Below, piece after piece: positions 1 to 13,160 of a stretch of DNA of 64,000 nucleotides (the first letter of the stretch is position 1; each line of letters begins with the position of its first letter). Position numbers and translations under genes: made by a program. The notes under the pieces were generated by a model. It did no database searches. It was not told the origin of the DNA and saw only the letters and a program-made list of their open reading frames with translations. Origin of the DNA: Paragyromitra xinjiangensis (Eukaryota > Ascomycota > Pezizomycetes > Pezizales > Discinaceae); NCBI GenBank assembly GCA_038503065.1, contig JBCAMK010000021.1, positions 372,001 to 436,000 on the forward strand, read 5' to 3'.

Positions 1-3000
1 TAACCCTGAGCAGCCGGAGCATACTTCGGATCACAGTGCGGTTCAGGCGATGCGCATGTAAAATACAAGAAATAACTACAGACAAATTTGAAACTACATG
101 TAATTAAGCCGTCTATACCCTGAATCTTTATGACCAAGCTTTACGAACCTACCTTTCGCTACAAGATCTAAAACCAAGGATGGTGGTAAAAAAAGCCATG
201 TTTGGAACCGGGCCAATCACGACTGCCGGAATAGGTGCCGATCGAGGCCAGTCGCAGAAATCGTGGGTCTTGCACAATTTGTACTATACGGTTTCATAAG
301 GTTGATAACCCCGCCATTCCATTCTCGTGCCCTCTTACTTCCGACCAAAATAATGATTAAGCTAATCTTTGATTTCCGGGCCTCGTTGCGGTGCTTAAGC
401 TCCCCACGCGGAATGATATTTATAAGCAGAATTAAAGAAGTGGTCGCCTGAGATAAAATCGTCGATAGTGACGTTATCATGCTCCACGTAACGGGCGGTC
501 AACTGGACGTAAAAATTTCCCAACTTGCTTGATTGATGATGATGTGATGAGATACCAATACTTGGATGGATGGATGCTTAATTGTCGATTTATAGTGAGA
601 ATAAAGGACTTATATACTTGACCTTTTAAGATGGGCCATAGGTTGTCATGTGGTGCTGAGCGCGAACCGTATTTTAGCTGCCTCACGAACCGTTGTGCGA
701 GATTGATGGCACGGGAGGTGGGGGTGATGTCATCGCTCCACGACGTGCATTCCAATTAGTATAAGGTTCGCGCCACTGATTTGTGGACGCGGCCTGGCTC
801 AATCTATCAATATGGCGTTCAAGTTTTTATCTACTCGAGAAAAATTGAACTTGGAAGTTTCACAATTGAAAGTCGTGGCAACTGATTGTGAAAGAGGCTC
901 TTATCATCAGATAAGAACCAATGATGCAGACCTTCACTCCACATTACGGTAGAACTTCCTCGATAACGATATTGAAACTTTGCCCAAACGTATTTGATAT
1001 TAGAGGCGAGACTATCAGGTATTGCAAAAAAAAGACCTCGATCAATGACTTTACTTTGGTTGTCGTGAATGGCGGGCACTAAGTTTGGAGACCCATCAAA
1101 CGGCAATGCGGTTAACGTCTATATGCGCCAGTCGTTTAAATGATCAACCACCCGGCAATATCCGTGACAAAGTATCTACGAATGTTCCTGGATGGTAGTA
1201 GCTCGTCAGACGGTTTGAGCAGATTTGCTTTTTCCTCCGTCCATCTGTGTCTGCTATTTGTTGCACCCGTCGTGCCTTCCATTGCGGTATTATCGGCATC
1301 TCTCGTTTTCTCTAGTCCGGCTGGGCTCATGCTCTCCACGACTTCCACGCGGAGAACTAATCAAGACCAACTCATCGAGACCCGATAGTAATCTATTAGA
1401 TCTCTCGTAAGCTGGCAACGAGTGATTACTTGTGTAGCCTATGCAGTCCGTGCGCTTCCGACATTACCACGATGGCCGCGCGATGCACAAATTATCCACA
1501 GGATACCTTTATCATGGAGTACAACAGAGGGGATAGGCGGATACCATTTACAGTCATATTATAACGAATACTAAAAATTTGGCCCCCAACACTCGTCGCA
1601 GTGAATATTTTATGGCTGATTTCGAATTTTGTGCTAGATCTTTGGAAATCATGGTTAGAGATTTTTGTGGGGAGCCACGCTAGGATGGGCATATGCATGG
1701 AGCATTCCACGGGTATACATACCTAATGTAAGTCTTGTAGAGAATCTGATTCTGGAGTTTGGAGTACGGGATATTAGGAGGTATCGCACTAGAGGCAATT
1801 CTCGGGATCCATTCTACACACCGTAACCCTGCCAGATAAACATATGGCCGTCGTTATAAATAGTATTGACTGGTATAACATGTGGAATTTGCGCACAGAT
1901 CTGTTAAGACTTAAAAACTAGTGTGAATCTTGAATTGCATCTCATCCCGTTTGCTATATCAGACATTCGGGATACTGTGGCTGGTGACAACGGGATGCAT
2001 TCATCTCGCCAAAGGCGGAGGAAGTGGCGCATAAAAACCCCTAGTGCAGACAAGATTCAAAATTTGACGATGGCGTCTTCGTCTTAAGTTTCGAGCGGTA
2101 AATTCCGTTACAAGACATTTGTAAGAAGCTTAGAGCTAGAACGAGAGCTTTAACCTTCTGCACACACTCGCAATTTTGTCTCTGATTGAGAACGTTTCAA
2201 ATTTATTAATTATTCCATCGCTTGGGCGTCGGGTTTCGGACACCTCCGTGGCTAAGTCTCGAGCCAAACCGAGTCTACGGGTTTCCAGCGTATCCCGAGG
2301 GTTAGAAGAGGCAAGACCGAAAGAAATTTGGATTGGGCAACCTGCTGATCCTATGCAAGATTTCCCCAGAACACTGCATTACCCATTATCAAACAACACA
2401 TCATCTACATCCCGCCACTGCACTGCCTGCTCACCCTGCATCCAAGCATTTTTTTCTTCTAGAAATGTTCTTCGATCGCAGATTTCTGCCCCATCGATGA
2501 CTGCAGCCGTCAATTAATGTATTTTGCGCCACAGGGAGGTAGGAAACAGATTGTCTTGGAGGCGGAACGGATTGTGTCTCCGGAGGAAATTTGACTGTCA
2601 GATGTTGGACGTTGGGCCTGCCATTAAGGATATTTGGCTCCAGGGAGAGGTGTTTTGCCTAAAAGGAACCAGCGGTATGCTACTGTTTGAAAGTTCCCGC
2701 AGAGCAGGGGCTCTCATTTCGATCAAAATGTGATGAAATTTCGATAAATCGGAATTTTGGCCATCTCGGGTTTGTTCCTTGCTAGTGGGAGTTTCTCCAA
2801 ATACCATTCTGCACTTTACTTGTCAAGGGAGCTGATTAGGGCATCCAATAGCCCCCCCTGTGCCGAAATCTACTGCTTACCCGTAGTCGAGAAAACGGCC
2901 CCGGAATCTGCCGTTGGGTGCCCTTTCAAGGAAGACTTGCCGTTCAACTGTCTTCCAGACGAATTTGGTGGTTGTTGAATAAAACTACTGGATTTGGCCA

Positions 3001-3110
3001 ACGGCGCGATCAATTGTAGTTCACAAAAGCCGATAGGAAAGACATGGCGCTCTCGATTACCAGTATCCAGAGGCGTTAGAGAACTGTACTCTTAAATCGC
3101 TTACGCTTTC
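1..3110. other. Gene-free stretch
   Basis: No open reading frame in this part exceeds about 115 codons, and none shows a recognisable domain, a run of compatible splice sites or low-complexity protein features. Three consecutive short plus-strand frames between 2176 and 2978 are not linked by convincing introns and resemble nothing I know. I see no tRNA, rRNA or transposon ends here. Confidence 0.6.
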
Positions 3111-3187
3111 AGCACAGGCTGCCTGCATACCATACGAAACCAAAGATCAGATACAGGTGCGTATGGTATGCGGAGCCAGCCTGTGCT
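3111..3187. repeat. Imperfect inverted repeat (hairpin)
   Basis: The left arm (3111-3136) and right arm (3160-3187) are reverse complements over an outer 11-bp block and an inner block of about 12 bp. A short mismatched bulge separates the blocks, and a 23-nt loop joins the arms. Both arms begin and end cleanly (AGCACAGGCTG outside, CATACCATACG inside). It could be a tiny foldback element, a cruciform, or part of a structured transcript. No flanking target duplication was obvious. Confidence 0.7.
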
Positions 3188-4949
3188 AAAAATGTCAGAT
3201 TTTGTGCGAGTACTCGTACTGGAGCCCAGAAGACTGCAGAGTGCGGGCTGCAGCCGGCTTTTCTTTTGCGATGGGCCGCTTCCAAGTTCCCCCTCGTGGG
3301 CAAGCGAGTAGAATAATAATTCAAAAAAAAAGGCACAAAGGCAGAGAAAAAAAGGAAAGAAAGGAAAGAAACCAGAAACCGAAACCAAGAAAGTGACGCC
3401 GGCAAAAATCGTTGCATATGACTTGTGCGTATCGTAGACACAGAAGATCCGACAAACCTAACCCGCCAGCATGGAATAACTCTGATGAAGATGTTCGATT
3501 TTGATCCGCTACGCAGTGTCTATCATAACCCAAAGAGCCTGCACGGTTAGGAATATTGCCTCCGCCAACGCACCGGTTTCGATATTGTTCCTGTCAGTCA
3601 CTTGATTTTCGCGACTTGGGACGCGTGTTTAGCTTGTTTTGTTTAGTAATATTGGTGTCGCTACTCATGCGTTCAAAGTTTTCCAGGTCGGGGCTCTGCT
3701 GCCCCGGCTCATCCTGGGCGGCAGGGTAAGGTGTGTCTGAGAAGTGGATCTGGATTAATACATACTCACAACCTAGGAGGATCGAAGTTTGATTACCTGC
3801 CATCGCGGAACGAACGAACGAACTAGAGCGAACGAGCTTGAGGAAAGCCCTATGTTTTATGTTGGGTTCATCGTTCATCGTTCTGAGAAGTTGAGCTGTT
3901 CATGCTGTGCTATGTTACTTTCCCTAAAGACTACGGGTATCTTTCATCTAGTTAATGAATTACAGAGGTGTTGTCCCTATCACCAGGAGGCCCCCTGATG
4001 GCTTGTCCTCACGATAGATGGGCAAGATGATGAATACCGTTAATCGAGGCGTCGGGAAAGTTCAAAAACGAGGCGCCTGATAGCGCACCGTTGCATCCCA
4101 CTTACAGCGAACCTTCTTGAAAGGCCAAGCTCTAATGGATGGTGCGGCGAACAGGGTTCCGATCTCAAAGCCAAGGCTAAGCGAGGTGCGGTTTGCTTAG
4201 CGTGCACCCTCCATCCCTGCCACTAGAATCTGGGTGGTGACACTGTCCTAGGGCACCAGTGTTCTCGCAAGCTGGGGGGCGATCCCCTGGTGGGGAAGAA
4301 AAGGGAGAACTTGACATCACGCTAGTCATCATGGGGAAGGCACAATGCGAGGGATGGGAATTAGAGTGGAGGGTGAAAATTGGATTTTTCTACAATCAGC
4401 ACCAAGGAAAGATCCCAGCCAAGCCGGGACCGCGACGCGCACCGGATGGAAGATGCGGAGGGAAAGGGTGTGGCGTGTCGAAACTTTCTGCCTGGGGGTT
4501 TGTCTGTTTTACGCCTGGGCCCAGCGAATGGGTTTTTGATGGATCTGGAGGTGTATGCATGGCGCAAAGAGAAAGGGAGAGGGTTCAAGTGGATTGTGGA
4601 ATATGCGAGCGCGGCGTGCGAGAGCCACCAGACGTGCATCCGCTGTCTGCAGTGCGAAGGTGGAGATTTCGTATGCCCCAACTTTCTTTCTATTTCCTTC
4701 TGGATTTCAGGAGCGAGTAGAGTTTAAGCTGAGGGCTTTCGGTTGTTTAAGGCTAGTAGAGTCGATATATCTTGTCCAACCCACACCAGCCTCGCCATTT
4801 GCGCTATAACTCTGCTATCGTCGGAATTACTCACCCCGGCTTCTCTGCGCAAAGGGTGGGAGTACGTACACTTGCTTGCTGGCCCCCCATCGCATCTCTT
4901 GAGTTTTGTCTGCAGCTTTCCCCAGGCCCGCCCCAGCCGCACAATCGAG
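3188..4949. other. Gene-free stretch upstream of SLN1
   Basis: A GC-richer island (about 4200-4700) carries overlapping frames of 106-153 codons on both strands. They shadow one another, show no domain and no codon pattern favouring one frame, so I do not call a gene. This is probably distal promoter of the histidine kinase gene. Confidence 0.5.
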
Positions 4950-4980
4950 CTTACTTACCTACTTACCCATCTATCTATCT
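4950..4980. repeat. Tetranucleotide-repeat tract in SLN1 upstream region
   Basis: A run of CTTA/CCTA units followed by CTAT units. Similar four-base repeat tracts lie upstream of the Boi and SNF2 genes in this window, so they may be a shared feature of leaders or promoters here. Confidence 0.6.
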
Positions 4981-5473
4981 GCTGCCTTAGAATTCAACCA
5001 GTCCTAGGGGCGCTAGGAGCATCTTGAACCGTTACATACGGAGTTCTGGGGGTTGGGTTATTTTTTTAGCAATCAAAAGGTTGAGTGATTGAGTGTGAGT
5101 GACTGGTCATCATTTAGGGGACACAAGGAACGGGAAAACAACACTGTGCTGTACTGCGTTGGCTGGTTGGTTGTGGGTTGGGTTTCCGTCCGTCTTTTCT
5201 TTCCTAAGGGTGCCGTTTGATCCTCTCTGCCTACCATTCTCCGGACTGGGGAAGACCTCGTCTTGTCTGTTGTGCTGTTAATCAATTGCCGGAAGTCTTT
5301 CGACACCGCAAATCCGCAAATCCCCCGCTAGTCCCACACTACGCCACTACTATTAAAAAAAAACGACTCTTATTCTCGCCCAATTTGTGAGAATTGTTTG
5401 AGAGTGTGTCGGGTTTAGGTTTAGAGTCTTGAACAACAGTTTAGTTTGTCAGTTATCTAAAATCGATCACTGG

Positions 5474-5631
5474 GTAAGTTCGTGGCCTCCTTCCTTTGTG
5501 TCCCTCCTCAACATACAGAGAGGGAAACAACAGCTAGTTTCACCGTCAGTCAGATATCATTTTTTTCTTCCCCGTTGCCCGCCTCTTCCCGCTCTTCGTC
5601 AACTGACACTAACACTCACGTTGTCTTCCAG
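5474..5631 (+). other. Probable 5'-UTR intron of the histidine kinase gene
   Basis: A consensus donor (GTAAGT) at 5474 is followed by a pyrimidine-rich body, a branch-like ACACTAACAC just after 5610, and the acceptor CTTCCAG ending at 5631. It lies about 150 nt before the start codon at 5777. Transcript data would be needed to confirm that the leader extends this far. Confidence 0.45.
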
Positions 5632-5776
5632 TTCTTCTCTCCTCACACACTCCCTTCAACATCATCGCCAGCATTGCTCTGGCACTAGCACGAACGTCAC
5701 AATAACCCCCCTTGGAGACCCCCGACCCAGCCCAGCTCAACTGCGGAGAAGGGAGGGTTAGGGGATCACCGCAGCC

Positions 5777-8700
5777 ATGAGGATCCGAATTCGTGAGCAG
5801 CTGAGTATGTTGGTGGCCCTTACAGCGCTGACTGCTGTTGGGGTCTTGGCTATTGTTACTGTTCGAAAACCCTCCTTTGTTTCACTCTATCTCTTCACTC
5901 GGTGCTGATTTGAGGTGAATAATAGTGGGTGCACAATTACAGGCTTGTACTTGAAGTTCGATCGTCGCGGTTTTCACTTACTGCTTCATTAAAAAGTATA
6001 CAAGTCGCACAGTCATTAACTCTCCTTCATAACACTGTTTATGCCATCAGCACACGCGCCATACTCCAAAGTGCGCTGAGGCGGTACCAAACTGGGAATA
6101 ATACTCTGGATAACTGGCTTCGTACCCTTGATGACCTTCAGAATTCTGCCTCCGCTAGCACTGGTGGGTTTGCCGAGGTGTTGCAAGTAGTTGTCTTTGA
6201 CGAAAACCTAAGCAATGGGGCACCAGGGGTTGACAATGGGACAATGGTGGACGGAGTTATGGTTGGGGCTAGTAATTACAGTGGGTTCCTACCCAACGGG
6301 ACACGTCTCAATGTTGGCCACGGGCTTGGGGGAAGATTGGGGCTATTGAACATAACGGGCGATAATGCAGCGGGAATTATACTCCCAGGAACTATCGCAA
6401 ATGGGGGTATGGGAGGTCCTATGTTGGTGAATCAGTCATCACAGCAACTGGTGGAGGCAACGTATAATGCGAGTCATGGCATTCCGTATCACGATGGGTT
6501 TCCAGACACGCTATATCCAACTGCAATGGGGCAAAACTCACTGGATGCGGCAGAATACTTCACACCGGAATATATTCGTGGACAGGGTGGATTGTTGCTG
6601 GGGCCGATGATGATCAATGACTCGTTTTATATGCTCTCGTTTACCATACCGATTATCAACAACACAAGCGAGTCAACTTTGTTGGGGTTCCTGACGGTAG
6701 TGTTGAACGCGCAGATCGTGTTGGATATCATTAAGGACACGAGAGGGCTGGGCGAAACAGGACAGACAATACTTGTTGGCCCGGCTATGATTTCGAATAT
6801 ATGGAATGACACGACACTTTCAAAAAAGACCCTGCAAACGGCTGATGACGAGGCTAGTGGTGGAGCGCGTACAACGCGTACCGTCCATAGGAGATCGCAC
6901 GACACTCGAACTGCCCTGAAAGGATTGTTTGGGAAATCATCTAGCAAATCATCTAAGTTGGTTAAGAGGAGCGAGACGACAGATATCGGGGATTACGAAT
7001 TCCGGTATTTATTACCACCCGGGAGGGAGGAGAGTTTAGAGGGCCAAGTCAGGAAGTTGAAGGATTATCATGTTGTTCGGAGGGTTTTTGAGTACGGGGT
7101 TGGAGGTCCAAAAGGTGCTGGTGATGATGGTGATGGTGGTGGAAGTGACCTGGATACTTGGAACTCCGAGGGACGCCGAGTCAGTGTTGGGTATGTTTTG
7201 TCCCTTCAATGATCTTATTTGGTATGTGTTTTCTTCTGCGAGTTAATTACTTATCACTGCGACGACAGGTATGCGGTTGTCGATGTAATAAAGGGGTTGG
7301 CCGACTGGGCTCTTCTAATAGAGCAGGATAAGGCAGAGGCTTTCCAGCCCATCAACAAGTTACGGAATATATTGATCGGTACTGTATTCGGCACCTTCGC
7401 AGTCGTTTTGATTTTGGTCTGTCCAATTGCCCATTTTGCGGTCAAGCCGATCACTAGATTAAAACGCGCAACCGAAAAAAGTATGGAATACCCTGGATCT
7501 GGCGGTTTAGTTATCGTTGAGACTGATCTCAACACAGGTATGCGTCCGCCTTCTTACACCCCCACCGGCAGCCAATCTTCTCATGCCGTGGACTCCGCAG
7601 ATCAAGATGTCCCCCCCGAGCCTCCAGCGGACGAAGAACGAGGGCGGGGTAGATTCTATGGGATGGGTGAATTCCTTCGCCGGCGAGCCCAGCGCCGAGA
7701 TTCTTCGCAGAGTGGAGACGGGAGCGAAGAGCAGCGAAGACGCGCGTTCAGGATCCCCGGCAAAGTTAGAGAACGGAGGCATTTCATTCATGATGAACTC
7801 ACGGACTTGACGCGCACATTCAATGAGATGTCGGATGAACTTGTCCGGCAGTATGAGAATCTTGAAGATCGGGTTGCTGACAGGACAAAAGAGCTGGAGG
7901 AGCAGAAAAAGGTTGCCGAGGCAGCGAACCAGGCGAAGTCGTTGTTTGTGGCTAACATAACACATGAGCTTCGGACACCACTCAATGGAATCCTTGGCAT
8001 GTGTGCTGTCTGTATGCAGGAAGATGAAATCCCGAAAATCAAGCGATCACTTGGTATCGTGTATAAGTCTGGCGAGCTGCTATTACACCTTCTTACCGAC
8101 TTATTGACGTTCTCCCGGAATCAAGTCGGTCAAATGGCGATTAGCCTGGATGAGAAAGAATTTAGGATGACGGACGTGAGTACGCAGATCATGGCTATCT
8201 TTGAGAATCAGGCGAAGGAGTCAGGGATCGATTTGGGAATTAGTATCAGCCCAGAAAAGAGGGTACGGGAGATGGTATTCTGGGGCGATTCAAACCGAAT
8301 TTTGCAAGTGTTGATCAATCTGGTTAGCAACAGTCTTAAGTTCACTCCGTAAGTTTCTGTTGCCCTTATTTAGTAAAGGCGAACATCTGCTGATGAGGAA
8401 GCAGTGAAAATGGCGCAATTCAAATACGAATGAACCTGCTTCAGGAGATCCTCCCGCTCCCTACACCTACAGACCCTCCAATTCGTCGTGGAAGTTCACG
8501 AACAGGCTCTAAGAATAATGGGCGTAACATGTCGCGTCTTCCCTCTACCGCTACTTCACCTCCTACCCCTTCGATCTCCGTTCAACAAAACTCAAGCTCC
8601 CAAGACACCTCTACAGCTACTGCAGCCCCAGACCATAACGCCACTCTAACAGAAAAGCTCCAAGATCAACTCAATAGCCCTTCACGACCAACATCTCCAC

Positions 8701-9972
8701 CAGCTGGAAGTAAGATCTTCATGTTCGAGTTCCAAGTCGAAGACACAGGCCCGGGTATACCTGAAGCGCTGCAGCAGAAGGTGTTTGAGCCGTTTGTGCA
8801 GGGAGATCTAAGGTTGAGCAAGAAATATGGTGGCACAGGGCTAGGGCTTAGTATCTGCCAGCAGCTTTCGAAGTTGATGAATGGGACTATCGAGTTGAAG
8901 AGTCTAGAGAAAGCTGGGACGACATTCACAATGCGGATTCCTCTTCGATTCGTTAAGGATGTTACGCCAAGTATTATAAGCGAAAGAGAACGGCGGAATT
9001 TGAGTCGGAGCAACAGCATCACTGGTGCAGCCAGTCATAATCATTCGCCTTCTAACGGTAGTAGGGCAACAGACGGAGGGAGTATTCAGCAGCATCAAGA
9101 AACAGCATCCCAAAAGTCTGGCAAGTCCAGTGTCTCGTTTGGGAAAAACAATAAGCCACGCCTGGTTGGTCTGAGCCAACCATTCTTTGCGCCGAGTATG
9201 CCGCCCGCTGGAGCACAGACACCGAGCAAAGAGATTGAGGAACTAGCGGCGAGAGCAGCCGAGGATGACGGTGGGATGATAAGGGTGCTTGTTGCGGAGG
9301 ATAACAAAGTTAACCAAGAGGTTGTCTTGAAGATGCTGAAGTTAGAAGAGATCTATGGTAAGGTTTTCTCGTTCTCGGTGTTAGTTTATGGTGGCGATTC
9401 TTTCGGCGAACTGCGGGAACTGGTAAAGCATCGAGTGCTAATTTGTGATCACAGATGTCACGATCGCGAAAGATGGCCAAGAGGCCGTTGAACGGATCAA
9501 AGAGGCCCTGAATGAGGGCAGGAATTTCCATCTGGTATTGATGGATATTCAGATGCCTAATCTTGATGGGATCGAGTCTACGAAGATTATTCGACATCTT
9601 GGTTACAGCGCACCTATCGTCGCGCTGACCGCCTTCGCCGAAGAATCGAACGTTAAGGACTGTCTGGATGCTGGGATGAACTATTTCCTTGCAAAACCGA
9701 TCCGGCGACCACAGCTAAAGCACGTGTTGAAGACTTATTGCTCAACAATACGTGAGGAAGCGCCTGGGGTAATGAGTGACGTGAGTTCTGCAGTCACAAT
9801 GGAGAGGGTTGCGGGTGGAGGGGCTGGAGGAGCGTCTTTGGCAGGGACCTCAACTAGAGGAAGTTCATTAGGAATGCCAACGCCAGAGACAGGGGGTGGG
9901 CCATTGGTGGAGGAGAACGAGGGCACGAACGAGGGGGATAAGAAAAAGATTGGAAACAGCGGTAAGCGGTAG
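5777..9972 (+). CDS. SLN1: Group VI hybrid histidine kinase, Sln1-type osmosensor
   Basis: Membrane osmosensor kinase that passes phosphate through its receiver domain to a histidine phosphotransfer protein and so controls the HOG MAP-kinase pathway. Exons are 5777-5860, 5926-7190, 7269-8348, 8405-9357 and 9455-9972, giving 1,299 residues. The N-terminus ([15 protein letters not shown]) is the conserved Sln1 start and first membrane segment. An extracytoplasmic sensor of about 440 residues follows. The second membrane segment is at about 483-505, then HAMP with a low-complexity insertion and a coiled coil. The HisKA H-box is [12 protein letters not shown] with phospho-acceptor His682. The ATPase N-box ([13 protein letters not shown]), G1 (DTGPGIP), F (FEPF) and G2 (GGTGLGLSI) motifs are all intact. 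The receiver has acidic Glu1108/Asp1109 and phospho-acceptor Asp1158 ([10 protein letters not shown]). The first exon (28 codons) was placed by the conserved TWV junction. No damage is seen, so it should be functional. Confidence 0.96.
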
Positions 9973-12900
9973 TAATCACTGAACCTGTGTAGGAGGAAGT
10001 TTCAATGGAGAGGACAATGGGGAGCATATTTGGCAACATCGTCTAATTGTGTTTCTATTTTCTTATTTTGTTCTCATTTTGTTCTCACCGTAAAAAATAG
10101 GGGTTTGGGTGGAATTGGCGTGTATTGCGGATTGTATACTTATTAGTTTCTAGTTTTCTCAGCTTTCTTTTATAAACTGGTATATCCTTCTTACCTTTCT
10201 TGTTTTTTTTGGTTCTTTTTTGGTTTTTCGACTTTTCTTGCAACATGGGGCGCAATCTTTTTGTTTCAAATCGGGGTTCTCGGATAAGGTCTTTAAAATT
10301 CATTTGTTGCGGTTTTTTGTTTTCTTATATAGCATCAGATCGCTGCTTTTTTTCCCTAAGTTTACTTGTTTTGGGTGGTTTGTGTTTTCTTTGGGAAAAA
10401 TTAGGAATTTTCTGGGGGGGTTTCTAGTTCTCTTGGCCTTTAACTGGGTAAGAGTTGGGAAGAGAGAAAAAGGGAAGGGAGCAGGTGGTGTGTTTATATA
10501 TATATATATGCCCCCTTTTTCGCTTCAATCTTGGGGCTGTGTTATGTTTGGATTTAGCATATATTGTGAAAACCCGCCTGCACATCACGCTGGGGCATGA
10601 TATCTCGGGCGTAGGGCGGACACGGGGATACACATGAGTTTAGTCAGATGTAATGGACGGCATTTTGCCATAAACTATGGTGAAAAGCTTTGAGGATTAA
10701 TACATACGTAGGAAGAAAAGCAGGAATACAATAATATAGAGTGCTAATTGTGGCGTCATATGCTGGTTTTTTTTTTGTGATGTTGAAAAGGATAGTCTTA
10801 AGTTTCATTGTTAATTCCTCAATCGTAAGTTTTGTTTGCTCATTTTGGGCTGTAGTTTTCTGAGTGGGAGACTTCCGGAATACGCTCATATATTGGTGGT
10901 GAACCAACGGGGTTTAGCTAAATCAAAGTGTGTGGGAAACTGCTTATGGTGGGTATTGATATTGCAAGGGCTCAAAAGCTTAACTAGGCATCGAGTAGTC
11001 TCTGTATGGTACATATTGTTCAATTATAGAATGGGGATGAGGTGTCTCGCTTACTCTGGCATGCTTGAGTAACTTGCTATCCGGCCAAGACCCGAGGGTG
11101 TGCTTTTCCTATGAGTTTGTAGTGGGCAGAATGAAACCCATACGTAATTTACCCAAGACCCGGGTCTTATGCAGGTTCCCTTGAGATCTCAGATGCAAGA
11201 TGCAAGATGCACGAACTTGGGTAAGTCCCAAATTATGCATGCTGCAACCACAGGTATAGAAAAAAGGAAATTTCTCTTTTTCGGGAAAATCAGACCATAT
11301 ATAGTGCGGGAATCGATAAACGTGTGCCTATATGTGACCTATAATGCAACTGGGGCCTGGCATTCTGGAGGGTTAGGCATGATGTTGTCATCATACTGTA
11401 GCTCAGATGGTTCAGATGGTTCAGATGGTATTCTAGTCAAGCATAAGGAGGTCTCACAGCGGAAAACTGCACCCCTGAGCTGGGTGAATCTAGGCTTCAA
11501 AGTGTTGCACCTTTCTTTTTTGTAGGTGCTCCCACCACATCACCACCCGAAACCCAACTTTTCAAAATCCAATTACACCGTGAAAATATCTTCAATTTTG
11601 AAAATCTCCCTATAGACATTGCGTTTAATCACTGTATAGGATTTTTTCTTAAAAACCCATCCTATTTAGCTATAATAGATCGTTCCAAAGGAGGTACACG
11701 TTTATCGATTCCGCCACCATACTACATGTGAGAATGATAACGAACGGGGAAACATTGTGCCGGATATCCGTTCAACTTTTGACTATAGTAAACTAAAGAG
11801 CGATCATAAGAGATAAAGAAAAAAAACCAGTAAGATGATAAAAGAAGCATAGAAAGAAAATAACCCGGCTAAAGCTAGGTATACATGTAGTTATACTAGA
11901 CTTTGTTTTGTCGAAGTAAAGTACTAAAGAGAGTGGCGATTACTCACTAGAGAGTATGCTGTACTAAGAACTGAAAATACCTATGGGAGCTTCTGACAAC
12001 CGGTACCGTGTGCGTGACTTCAGCAAGAAAAAGCATAAAATAATTGTATTTAGCCGCGGGATAGATTGTCTGGGCTTTTTTTTTACCATCTTATATACTC
12101 GTCTCCGCCGCCCCTAACCGCTGCTCCTCGGCGAGCGAAAGTATTCGAGGCGCTGGGGTGATGACTGTACTCACGCTAGAATTTAGAGAACTTCAAGCCT
12201 TTAAATATCACTCTTCGGGGGCTAGCAACAGAGGCCACGTGGTAATTAGGTAGATATATAAACTGTATGCTGTTATAAGAGTGGGGTTATTGGGAATAAC
12301 TAAATTGATTTTCCTACCCTTTTCACGGCTTCCGATCAAATTTTTGGTTTGCTCATCCATGGCACTCATCCATGGCCTGAGACGCTAAGTAAGTATGTAT
12401 CGTTCTCATTTTTTCTCATCAATTTTACCGAGTGATCGACTATGCCTGAAGACTGGCACTGCGGTGCTTAGTACTGTATTGCGCCGAAGACGCTACTGAT
12501 CATTGCCTATCCTAAACATGTGCTGCCGAAAATTATGCACCTGTACCCCTCATTTTAAACGCCCACTTGGTCGCGAGAACTAGCATGATAAAATCGACGC
12601 CTTAACCGTCGCTGTAAAGGTCCGGGATATACAAATATAGGAACTAACGAGCTTCTCTTGTAGCTCTCCCCCCAAGTTCCTTCTATCTATATCTACTTCT
12701 AGTGTGAGCATAATATTAAAGGCGGGAAGGGGTTATTGCTAGGGGGTTTAGTGGTTGGTGGGTTGGGTATTCTAGTAGATCATGTAGAACCTCAGCCCTT
12801 TTGTTATGGCACGAGATTCCCCATAATAGATTTTGGTATGAATACATGTAGATACTTAAGCGCCATGCTAAGCCGATCGAGTGAGAATCCAAGACGCATT

Positions 12901-13160
12901 AACCTCCCTATCCCCAACTATACACCTTACCCCTCACTAACCTAGATCTAACACTACGGACGCAAAAGAAATTCGGCTTCCAAAACAATATTTCTTTCTA
13001 TTTCGCCAAATACACCAGCCCTCAAAACCCATTCCTTCTCGGCAAAACACAAAAAGCACAATCTATAATCCAGTCTCAAAGAATACACAAGAACTAAAAG
13101 ATAGTATCAAATTATGAATAGGGAGAAGAATAATCAACCAACCAACCAACTAGATTTACC
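9973..13160. other. Intergenic region between convergent genes
   Basis: This lies between the 3' ends of SLN1 (+) and the TM9 gene (-). The first 600 bases are T-rich, as in a 3' UTR, with a short TA dinucleotide run near 10496-10509. Small direct repeats are present: TTCAGATGG units near 11408-11425 and CTCATCCATGGC units near 12353-12376. No frame over 126 codons and no domain were found. Confidence 0.6.

Noticed and set aside
2176..2978. Three successive plus-strand frames as a possible split gene
   Set aside because: No splice sites join them in a common frame, and no domain is visible in any frame.
4259..4809. Overlapping frames of 84-153 codons on both strands upstream of SLN1
   Set aside because: They lie in one GC-rich patch, shadow each other, have no recognisable domain and no introns; more likely promoter sequence than a gene.
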